NCBI GenBank assembly: GCA_037976565.1
Contig: CP137673.1
Coordinates: 8,395,202-8,459,201, forward strand
Direction: 5' to 3'
From: Mesocentrotus franciscanus
Taxonomy: Eukaryota > Echinodermata > Echinoidea > Camarodonta > Strongylocentrotidae
DNA length: 64,000 nucleotides
The notes below the pieces were generated by a model. It saw only the letters and a program-made list of their open reading frames with translations. It was not told the origin of the DNA and made no database searches. Below, in pieces: positions 54,720 to 64,000 of the stretch; position 1 is the first letter of the stretch; each line of letters opens with the position of its first letter. Both the position numbers and the translations under genes were made by a program.

Positions 54720-56619
54720 ATGTACCCAAACTATGTCTGTGATTCTCAAGGAGGCATTGATGCTAGAGACCATGAGGGGATAACTGTGATGAAGACCAAC
54801 AATCAAGGAGGGCGAAAATATGACAAGGTAGCTTATTGCATGATGTGTGAGAAGCCCCACAAAAAACTTCCTGATCACCTGCAGTCACAACATTCCAATG
54901 AAATAAAGGTGGCTTAATACATGGCAGCAACAAATCGAAAAGAAAAGGATAAGCTATTGACATTGATAAGAAATAAGGAAATCATATGCACAACTACAAA
55001 GTCTTCGAAAAAGGTCATGGAGAGCTTTTGGTCGTATATAGGCCTTCTTATGAAGCAAAGCCCCATGATTATCAGCCTTGTAAAGATTGTTTGGGATGGT
55101 TTGCGAAAGCTGAATTGTGGAAACACCGCTGCATTTTGAAGCAAGAAGAGCCGGCTGAGGAGCAAAAGAAGAAACAAAGAAGACTAGTAGCACAAAGTCG
55201 ACTCTTGCTTCCACCAGTGCCCTGCACATCAACAGATTCTATAACACATAAAATACTGAGTGGTCTCAGCGATGATGAAATCAAGGCCTGCATTCTAAAT
55301 GATCAGTTGATTCTAGAATTGGCCAAGGTGTATTCTAAGAAATCGGGCCATGACGAAGAACAGCACAACCACATCAGATGCAAGTTACGAGAACTAGGAA
55401 GACTTGTACTTCAGTTCAGATGCTGCAGCTGGAATGGCAAGGTAAGTCTGACTTCCCTGATATCACCAAATGGTTTTATGACTGTCTTGAGTGCTGTCAA
55501 GAAAGTGGCAGGCTTTGATGAGGAGAACCACTTGTTCAATACACCAAGTCTAGCACTAAAGCAGGGACAGACCTTAAGAAAGGCTGCCTTTGTGCTCCTG
55601 AGTAAGGCTTTGATGGACAGAGATGGGGATGACATGCAGAAACATGTAGAAAAGTTCATCAAGCTGCTGGACACTTGTTGAGGACCTGAAATCTCACTCA
55701 TGCTCTACATACTTTGTACCAGAGGAAACAAAACCAGCCCAAACTCCTACCCCTAACGAGTGATGTTGTGGCTTTGTCAAGACACCTAGAGGTACAGGCT
55801 GAACACTGTGTAGACAAACTGTCATCTGGGACCGCAATCGAAAACCATAACACATGGAGAGAACTCAACAAGACCATGCTTGCTCATCTTGTGTTTAATA
55901 GGAGGAGACAAAGGGAAATCGGCAAGATGACTTTTGATGACTACAATCAAATCAAGAAAGGTGAATCTCATATGGTAGAAGGACAACTACAGATGCTGAA
56001 AGACTGGGGAAAAAATCTTGTAAAGTTTCTCTGGAGAGTTGAAGTAGTAGGGAAACGTGACAGGACAGTGCCCATCCTTATGACAGACTCCATGAAATCA
56101 TGTATAGACACCCTTGTATCCCACAGGGAGGAAGCAGGAGGAAACCCAAGCAACAAATACCTGTTCGCTGTAGCCAGTAGTGACATTACATCTCATGTTC
56201 GAGGGTCAGATGCTCTCTGTGAGCTGTCAGAAGCATGTGGAGCACAAAATCCTTCGACACTTCGATCCACTAAATTACGGAAGCATGTAGCTACCATGTC
56301 ACAGTTAATGAGCTTGAGGGACCATGAGATGGACGCCTTAGCAAACTTCATGGGCCACGATATTAGAATACACAGAAAGTATTATAGACTGCCAGATGCT
56401 GCTATGCAGGTGGCTAAGATATCAAAGATCCTGTTCGCCATGGAGGGAAAAGCTGGCAACCCGGTCCAGCTGATTGGCACTGCAAAAGGTATGGATGAGC
56501 TTCAAATCAAGTTAGATGAAGGTAAATTTGTGATGAGGGTAGAATTATACAGTGGGGACCTCAATCCAAAACCTAATGAGGTGAGAAACATCATGGCGAG
56601 GGATGAGTGGGATGAATAA
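54720..56619 (+). pseudogene. Tyrosine-recombinase-like (Crypton-type) protein with N-terminal zinc fingers, broken
   Basis: Blocks in order: CMMCEKPHKKLPDHLQSQH (CxxC...H...H finger, 54840-54900); after a stop and a shift, HNYKVFEKGHGELLVV and CKDCLGWFAKAELWKHRC (second finger); a helical region to 55680; after another shift QPKLLPLTSDVVALSRHLE, HLVFNRRRQREIG, GKRDRTVPILMT; and finally STKLRKHVATM, LANFMGHDIRIHRKYYRLP. The LRKH..AT ... GHD ... YY pattern matches box II of tyrosine recombinases (R-x-H ... GH ... Y). The first catalytic Arg (box I) may be the RRRQRE block. At least three interruptions (TAA at 54912-54914, shifts near 54980 and 55680) indicate a pseudogene. The family occurs widely in aquatic animals from memory; a Crypton origin is inference. 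Confidence 0.6.
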
Positions 56620-57010
56620 CAAACCATGTAGCATGCGCTAATTAATTTTAAGAATCAAGTATTTCTGATTTCCACTCAACTTGATAATTATCAAATACAA
56701 AATATATAACTTGATAAACGGCATGCTGCAACATTATTGAATTAATGAAAAGTGCTGTTTTCCAATGAACCATGCAGTTAAATATTCGTCAGTATATTGT
56801 TCACTTGTTTGTTTCAATTTATTTAGATTAGGATTAATTAAGGCATTGGTTTGACTCCACACATGTGGCATACATGGTGCCAATTCTACCATGTTGTATT
56901 TGGAAATAATTGATTATATCCTTTTGTTTTAAATTAAATGTATGTTTTCTTTGCAGTTGACCCAGATTTTCTTTTTTGGAGAATATTATTGATTATTATT
57001 TTATGTACAG

Positions 57011-60000
57011 AGATCAATACTAGAGAACAGGGACCTGAATCATGTGATGACAATTGTGACAGCGATGTTGATTCTGGTGATCATGATGTCGAACGTCAGC
57101 TACCTGGATGCTCCCAAAGAGGTATGACTTCAAATCCAATGACAGCATCGAACAAGTTTCTTTTTGCAAACCTAAATGTAAATTTTGCCTAGTCTGTACC
57201 GCACTCTCATCTTTAGAAAAATTACCATTAAAAAAAAGGAGGCAGGCGCCAAAACGAAGCAGGCTGATATTATCAACCAGTAATTAGTTTTATTGGGCCT
57301 AAAAACATTTTAGGTCTTATAAAAATTGTTTTACTGACTGATGGCAAAATCAAGTTTTATTCATTGGGATTAAAGTTACATAGAAATTGTTTATGTAAAA
57401 TTCTTAGCTCTTTTCTCTTTCAATTCATTGCAGAAACTCGTGCCAAGATTACAGATACGCTGGAAAAGGGCACCAGGCTGAAGATACCAAAAATCTATGA
57501 TTCCTCTATCAGCAGTCAGGAGGAGAGTGATGTGGAGGACGAGACCGAGAAAGGACAAAAACGTGATGTGGAAGGTGTCCCTAAGAAATTGGTATGTTAT
57601 AATCTGTAAGATGTTTCAGGTCCTGAAGGAAGAACAAGACTTAATCTTCTCATTTAAATAGAATCAGGGCATTTGTACAGTTACTTGAGATACATCTGTA
57701 GCAAGGCTGTGCATAACCGTGTAATGAGGTACTCGAGTACACTCCCATGCTTACAGGCGAATACTCGGACGCCATGTTTTTAAGTAAAACACATTGGTAA
57801 AGATTTGACGAAAACTCTGAAGTTCATTTTTTAATTGCTCAAGACATTTTGGCAACTGGAATAAATCAGAAAGAGATTAGAAATTAGTTTCAGCTGGACT
57901 GTCTACAATTTTTAATCAGACACAAGTTGCTATGTTTACATGCTCAATTGCTCATATGTGGTGACAGTGGTGTACTAAACTTAAGGGTAAATTTCCATTT
58001 GAAATTAACTGAACAAACATCCACCATTATAACCTCTCATTTTTCTGCTTGAAACAAACTTATTTTCAGAGTGGACCTCACCTTTAATGATAGGCACATT
58101 CTTTTTTTTCCCCTGTCCATCAAGCTATGAAATTGCCCAAAATAAGTACGGTAGATGTTAAAATTTACTAAAATATTGGTTCCTTTGTATGATACCACAT
58201 CTGTGACGGTATAGAGCTTGGAATTGAGACCATCAAATTAAAATTTAACAAGGCTTCACTTCTCCTTATTAGATTTAATTACTCGGGGCCAATCAGGGAA
58301 TTATACAACTACGGACGACGCGACCGCAGCATTCACGTGCGTGCAAAATACGCGAAACCGAAGCGCTCCCTTTAAACATTCAAATTATGGAGCTCCCGAG
58401 TATGGATATACATTATATTTGGTACATGTTCACCTGGTGGCTGTTAGCATGGAGCCCTGAATTAGGCTTTGTAATGAAATGTGTACAATAATACTGAACC
58501 TCTCTGTAGTCGACTAGTCATCGGTAGGTTCTGAACATGACTTTATAAAAGAATGAATATTCAATTCAAAATGAGCTGCCACCATCTTATGTTTCAATAC
58601 AAGAATGTATTTATTCTTGTATTGAAACATAAGATGTTGGCGGCTCATTTTGGCCATCACGGATGTTTTCTCTCAATATAGAACATGGTTGGAATGAGGC
58701 TTCTTTCATGTTTCATTCTTTGCGTTGTAGTGAAATATAAATTAATTATTTTCTCAACTACTTGTGATACATTGAAGTATAAATTTCATGAAATGACATA
58801 ATTGACATAGTGTCTCAATTTTATTACAGAAACAGAAGACTTTGATCATAGATGGTGCTAAGAAGAAAGCATTGTCTGCGATCATGAAGGACAAGCTTGT
58901 GAAAAGGACTCCTTTTGCTACCTTCATAACCCCTCCAACACTGCCACCCAAGACCCCACGACCACAGACCCCACGACCACAGACTCCACGACCACAGACA
59001 ACGACAAAGAACCCGAGACAAAAGCCCACGACCAACCCTTCAAGCAAGACCCCTCATACCCAGACCACGACGCCACCAAAGACCCCTCGTACCCAGACCA
59101 CAACGCCACCAGCTACCCTGACCATGACGCCACCAAAGACCCCTCCATCCTCGACAGCCACCATTCCAGCCCCTACCAACTCCGAGCAACGAGTCAGGGT
59201 TTTGGAGGCTTTAAACGTTCGCCTACGGATGTGCATGTATGTCGCATTAAGACCTCTATAACATCTGCGTCAATCACTTTCTGAAAAGCACCCTAAACTG
59301 GGATTGCGAAATCCCTGTTTACTGCATGGTAGGAGTGGTTTGATACGGGGTAACCTGTCCAACTTAATTGATTTTAATACCCTTAACAGTGATTTTCACT
59401 AGTCCTTGTCTATCACCTGTGAAATTGATACCGTTTTTATCTTGTTTTGGGGGGTACGCGGATGCTATACAGGTCTCAAAGAGACATACATATACACCTC
59501 CCCCAGGCCGTGGGGGATAATTGGGAACAATTATTTGAAACATTGAAACCAAAACAGGTCGCGTTTATCGACCAAATTTTTGCCTAGAATCAGCGTTTTC
59601 AAACGTCTTTCAGGCAAATTTTTAAGGCGATAAACGCAAAGCCCTATTTCAAACGTCTTTAGATATGGGCATATTGTAACGCCGAAAAGGTGCGTTTTGA
59701 ATGTGACATACAGCCAGAATCACGTTTCTGAGACACGATAAACGCAAAGCTGTTTTGAACCCCACATACAAATCGGACCTTCCCATATAGCTCTATGGAC
59801 CTTCCCAGGCTAATCCGCCCAAGGTCAAACGGCGCAAAGCAGCTGGGCAGAGACAAGGCCTTTATTTTGAATCGTGAAGAGACGATAAACGCGACATCCC
59901 GAGAATCACGTTCGTATAGTGGGGTTCGATAGTGGGGTTCGATAGTGGGGTTCGATATGTACATATCTGATGGCAAGACCCGATAAACGCACCCACAGTC

Positions 60001-63000
60001 GAACCTAGTTACAAGAAAAAACTCCTAGACCAAGGTAGGTCAATCTGGACATTGCCTCTTGCATTGAAACATCGTTATATCAGGGCAGAAAATAAAACAT
60101 CATCAAATACAAATGAGTGGGACTGATAAGATTACCTTGTTATGGCGAGAGTTTGCTGTAACAATATTCTTTATAACGAGGTTTCACCGAATTTGATTTA
60201 AATATTAGGCCTTTAAAAAACTGTCATTATTTGAATAAAGTTCATGCATATTTTAAAATGATTATCAATATTAAATCAACATTCCGTTTAATTTTCTGGG
60301 AGAGCGTTTCATCTGGATGCCTTTGATTTTTTTCTCCACATACAACTTTGCCCCCAGCTGAGCAGAGCTCTCTTTTAAAGTAGCTGAGCGAAGAGATGTC
60401 ACAAAATGTCACAAAATGGACAAATTATACATGTACTGAAAGCTTACACCAATATGAACACAAATCATCTGCTCTAAAGTATTATAAATATAAATGAAAC
60501 GCGATAAGATGCTTTTTCCAAGACCCTTCTCAGAACTTCTTTTCCTGGCTTGAAAAATAAAATTACGGAGTACAGACTTATGACGTCAGAGGTTGGGCAC
60601 GATCGAAATTCCTAGGCCTCTCGCTCTCACTGCTCGCTCAGCTCGCGTGTGGTATTTTGCATTCAGTATACATTACCCAGACTTCGAATGATTCATACCT
60701 AAGCCAGCTTTGATGAAAGTGGAATAACAATCTCTCGAAATCAGGAAATTACATTTTATTATTGCATATTAAGCAAATTATGTAATGTAATACGAGGGGG
60801 TCAATTGTGCAGATCGATTTGTCCAAATATTCTTCCGTTTTGTGTAATTTGCTGTGAAGTTTTCGAAAAGATGGCTTGGCATGTGCAAGATGATTGGTGA
60901 TTGCTGTCGCGAGAGTCCCTTTGGCTTTGCATTTTTATGATGTCGTGCAGTTCCATTTATGGTGCATATATGTAATTGGTATTCGCAAGATATAATCTCA
61001 CATCTATTCTTCTTTGTTTTTTTATCCGTGAAATTTGCCAAAATAGCCCTACACTTTCTAAAAATTAGAAAATGTCTCGCCCAGTCAGTCACCCCAGTGC
61101 ATGACGGATCGATCGCCAGTTCAGCGGGCCGGTGCGGCGCGGCAGCTCGGCTCAGCCAGCTGGAACTTGGGAATTTCATGGCGCTAGTGTACTTTCGTAT
61201 CCATTTTTGACCCGCAACTCCGGCATGGAGATAGCCTACTAAAAATCAAATAAATCACTGTCACTAGTTGTGGAGCTGTGCTCATCAACTTCGATATCTA
61301 AATTTAGTAAAACTTCTTCCTCAAGCTCGGACATTGTGATAGGATATTTCGCGTTCGACTGGCTTTCGTATACGTATATTGCATGCAGCGGACAGAGCTG
61401 TGTGAGGGGCTTGGGAGCACTCTCGCTCATGTGCCCAACCTATTACGTCACACATCGTACCAGCGAACAGCGGGCTGATCGAGGGCGGAAAAACGGGTAG
61501 CAAATTCATCATTTTTGATAGCAGATTAGTCAATTCTGTAACAATTTTTGAAAAGTAAATATGAATTATTAGAAAGATTGTAACATTACCTTTGCAATGG
61601 TACCAATATTATTAAGGATAAAAGCATTTTAAAACCTTCGCTCTGGTACTTTAACCGTTATCGAACCAGGAGTCGTATTTTGAGCACGTTTGAAGTCTGT
61701 TTTAGAAAATTGGTATTCTATTAACCATTTTAACTCTGTTATAACTTTGATTTATCTTTTTTTTTTGAAACTTGTGTTCCATCTCACTTTCTTTGTCTGT
61801 GCACGAACTATGCATGCTCGTTGCAAGAAACTGTGACACGCTATTTCTGTTTTAATTCTTTCAGCCTGGCAAATTATGCTCCAGAGATATATAGAGTAGG
61901 TGGAATCTTAACTTTGTACGGGATATGCCAAGGCGGCAATTGACTTGCTCAGCATGTTTTTTATCTAATGATAGGATATACTGAGACCAAATGAATGTTG
62001 CTGCTATTACTGCAACAAAAATCTTGAAATTAAACATTCTGTGGCTGATAACCCCTTACGCCGATCAAAACTTGCTCCCAAGAAGCACAATCAGAATACA
62101 TTTAAGACATGAACAGATGCAACATCTAATTAACTTTTACTATTCTTTTAGGTGGTGGACCAGGTGGTTTTGTTCCTCAACTGCAAGACACTAATTCAGC
62201 CGATACAGGATTCCTCAATCTGGACTACCAAGCTGAAGATGGGCAGGCAAGTTTCTTAAGATTTCTTAGTTATTTCCATTCACGAACTGAATGAATCTTA
62301 CACGTACATCAAGATGCTTATCCTCGACTTTTCAGGCCGTCACTGAGTTTAGTACTGGTGGTTAAATGATTTGTGTGAAAGCAGAAAAGGAAAAATTGAA
62401 TGGTAAAAGTTTGAAAGAAATCTGACCAGGAATAAGAAAGTTATGGATGTTTCAAAATTGAGATCACTTAATCTATGGGAATTTTAAATTGGCAAGTTGG
62501 TAGGTTGATTGTTATTATGATAGGGACAACTCTCCCATTTGTTGTGTACTTAATTATCTAATCAAAATAAATCATTGCATATTGTTATACATGAAGGTCC
62601 CTATAAAAGAAAAATATACTTCTGAGGAAAACATTTTGAAAATATGACATTTTAGTCATTTCGTGTATTGAAGCAAATGTGGGAGTTGTCCCTGGCTTAC
62701 ATAACAGTGACATTACCTATTCGTCCAATTTGAATACTCCCATGGGTATAAAATTCATAACTTATTGGTTGTCCGATTTCGTCAAACTTTCACCAATCTG
62801 CTTCTCTAATTTTTCATCTTTCTTTTATAACAACTTGCCATGAAGGTTGGATTTCCCTTTAAACCCTTTTCGAAAGGATGCCTTACATTGTATGGCAGAG
62901 GTCAATTTCTTCAATCTTCATTGGGGTCTCAAAGCCTCGGAGCCCTTTAAAAAATGTTAAATTTGAGGGGTCATAGTATAGGTCATATGTAATTGCTATA

Positions 63001-63957
63001 GATTTGCTTCAGGTATTTCTTCGCATTAATCTATGGTTTGTCCGAAGTCACATTGCCACAAGATTTGATATATAGTCCGCTCCGATTGTAACATAGTGCT
63101 CAGGCCCAAGCCAATTACATTTTTCTCATTATAATGAAATCTTGTCATGAAGATTCTGACCACATAAATTTATATCATTTGAATTTAGGACCAGAAGAAT
63201 TGCCCCATTACATGAAATCTCATATCTGTGCTTGTTATAACGAGAGTGGACTGTACATGTACATGTATGTAGTTGAAAATAATGTTTGGTTTCTCTCTCT
63301 CTCTCTTAGATTTCCCTTGGGCATGGAGTGTCCCTAGTGGAAGAAAAGTATACAACGGTTAAAGGTTCAACAACAAACTCGCTTTTAGTTAAGAACCTAG
63401 CAATTGCCGTCTGGGGGTCTGAGACCCTCAGAGACAGCTCGCTCGAGGGCAAGACCTGCCCATGATTTAAAAACCGGCCAGCAAAACAGAGGCTGGATGC
63501 AGACAAGCTCCTGGCGGTTAAAGGTAATTGAAAAGAAAAAAATTCCTGTACACGTCAGAATTCAGATCAGATGTAAACATTATATATCTTTGCTTCCATA
63601 GTTTAATGACACAAAAGGAATTAGAATCTTTTAAACCAAAGAGATGAAAATGATGCGGATCAAGGTTAACAGAAAATTTGGCTGGGATTTAAACGTCTTT
63701 ACCGACTATTCCCATATTATTACATGTAAAATGATGCATCTAATTTGCCTTCATCATAATCTTCAGTTATGTCTATCGTTTTCTATGGTATTATGTAAGT
63801 GATTGTTAGTATATATTCCATTTTCTTTCCATCAGAATGCTTCTCACACCACTTGGCAGGGCAGCCACTGTCGCCGTCGGACAGGAAGGCCGAGCTGACC
63901 AAGTTTAAAACGTACATCAGGGAGAAGATGATGGACCTCAACAGGAGGAAGAAGTAA
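57011..63957 (+). CDS. BEN-domain protein gene, six visible exons, one in-frame TGA
   Basis: Exons: 57011-57121 (acidic), 57434-57591, 58830 to about 59236 (Pro/Thr repeats on TPRPQ and TTPPKTP), 62152-62246, 63310-63523 and 63836-63957. Phases join for exons 1-2, 2-3, 4-5 and 5-6; the exon 3-4 join is unresolved, so an exon may be missed. Exon 5 has LGHGVSLVEEKYTTVKG, LLVKNLAIAVWGSETLRDSS, LEGKTCP, then TGA (63463-63465), then PAKQRLDADKLLAVK; exon 6 continues ECFSHHLAG, LTKFKTYIREKM and a stop. This is the BEN fold of DNA-binding/chromatin proteins, C-terminal as usual. Exon 4 ends CAG followed by GCAAGT, a GC-AG donor. The TGA would remove half the BEN domain unless it is an error or allele. 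Earlier exons may lie upstream of the recombinase insertion. Confidence 0.65.
58568..58652. other. Near-perfect 39-bp-arm hairpin in a BEN-gene intron
   Basis: AAAATGAGCTGCCACCATCT at the left and its complement AGATGTTGGCGGCTCATTTT at the right, with ATGTTTCAATACAAGAAT mirrored inside, leave a loop of about 6 bases. Two or three mismatches in the arms. Confidence 0.85.
58921..59130 (+). repeat. Coding Pro/Thr minisatellite in the BEN gene
   Basis: A 15-base unit (CCACGACCACAGACC) three times at about 58953-58998, then diverged 33-base-type units (CAGACCACGACGCCACC, AAGACCCCTCGTACC). It encodes TPRPQ x3 and TTPPKTPRTQ repeats: a disordered linker between the helical N-part and the BEN domain. 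Confidence 0.85.
59540..60000. repeat. Dispersed GATAAACGC repeats and a 13-bp triple
   Basis: GCGTTTATCG at about 59562 (reverse orientation) and CGATAAACGC at about 59628, 59728, 59883 and 59980 recur at 60-150-base spacing, accompanied by AACGTCTTT and GAATCACGTT. 59918-59957 has three copies of GTGGGGTTCGATA. Confidence 0.7.
60577..61452. mobile_element. Foldback element in a BEN-gene intron
   Basis: TATGACGTCAGAGGTTGGGC at the left opposes GTGCCCAACCTATTACGTCA at the right; the next inner parts CTCTCGCTCTCACTGCTC and GGGAGCACTCTCGCTCATG, and GTATAC zones, also correspond. The inside right part (61195-61240) carries TTCGTATCCATTTTTGACCC, linking it to the TATCC family at 32283, 37085 and 44080. 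Confidence 0.65.
62370..62872. mobile_element. Worn long-TIR MITE related to 7371-8147
   Basis: Left part AAAAGTTTGAAAGAAATCTG and AATAAGAAAGTTATGGATGT oppose right part TTCATAACTTATTGGTTGTC and CGTCAAACTTTCACC; GGACAACTCTCCCA opposes TGGGAGTTGTCC. The right end GGTTGGATTTCCCTTTAAA is the family terminus; the left terminus is missing. Confidence 0.7.
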
Positions 63958-63981
63958 CTTCCATATCATACTACCTTCTAA

Positions 63982-63987
63982 ATTAAA
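63982..63987 (+). terminator. ATTAAA polyadenylation signal of the BEN gene
   Basis: ATTAAA about 25 bases after the TAA stop at 63955-63957; the cleavage site would lie beyond the window. Confidence 0.5.
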
Positions 63988-64000
63988 GACTTCAAATATT

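Noticed and set aside
58568..58652. microRNA precursor
   Set aside because: The loop of about 6 bases and almost perfect arms fit an inverted repeat better than an animal miRNA hairpin; kept only as a structural finding.

Overview
This window looks like nuclear DNA from an animal, most likely a marine invertebrate and plausibly an echinoderm (sea urchin type). That placement is inference. It rests on AT-rich DNA with spliced genes (GT-AG introns), non-LTR, LTR and DNA transposons packed side by side, a tRNA-headed SINE ending in a GCGCTATATAA-type tail, and gene types that are expanded in such genomes. I see no bacterial operons, rRNA, CRISPR or canonical single-copy tRNA gene.

Layout. 0-9.9 kb: DNA transposon relics only (a foldback element with a minisatellite core, a hAT-like element with an 8-bp target duplication, a GGGGCACTT minisatellite, a long-TIR TTAA MITE) and a LINE fragment. 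9.9-16.9 kb: a graveyard of coding transposon pieces. These are an L1-type ORF1 fragment between two direct repeats, a decayed type-B (Maverick/Polinton-like) DNA polymerase split by a repeat that is itself split by another element, and a LINE endonuclease. 18.1-22.4 kb: exons of a SWIM zinc-finger, MULE-transposase-like gene. 22.5-24.6 kb: a Ty3/gypsy pol remnant.

25.4-52.9 kb: dispersed same-strand exons of what I read as one family of small OB-fold (RPA-like) genes. There are four copies (A-D), most of them incomplete or carrying a stop, separated by a 364-bp satellite, a Myb/SANT-type gene, a roughly 9-kb foldback transposon whose arms are arrays of the palindrome GACGTC, a SINE, several MITEs, and a CR1-like LINE carrying two back-to-back piggyBac-type insertions that share a single TTAA.

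53.8-64.0 kb: a third copy of the nuclear-receptor-motif repeat, a broken tyrosine-recombinase-like (Crypton-type) gene, and a multi-exon BEN-domain gene that ends at the window edge with an ATTAAA polyadenylation signal. The BEN gene has one in-frame TGA and one probable GC-AG intron.

Family assignments come from motif reading without a database search. Exon limits come from splice consensus plus phase continuity. Coordinates of repeat edges are usually good to a few bases where target duplications are given and to tens of bases otherwise.
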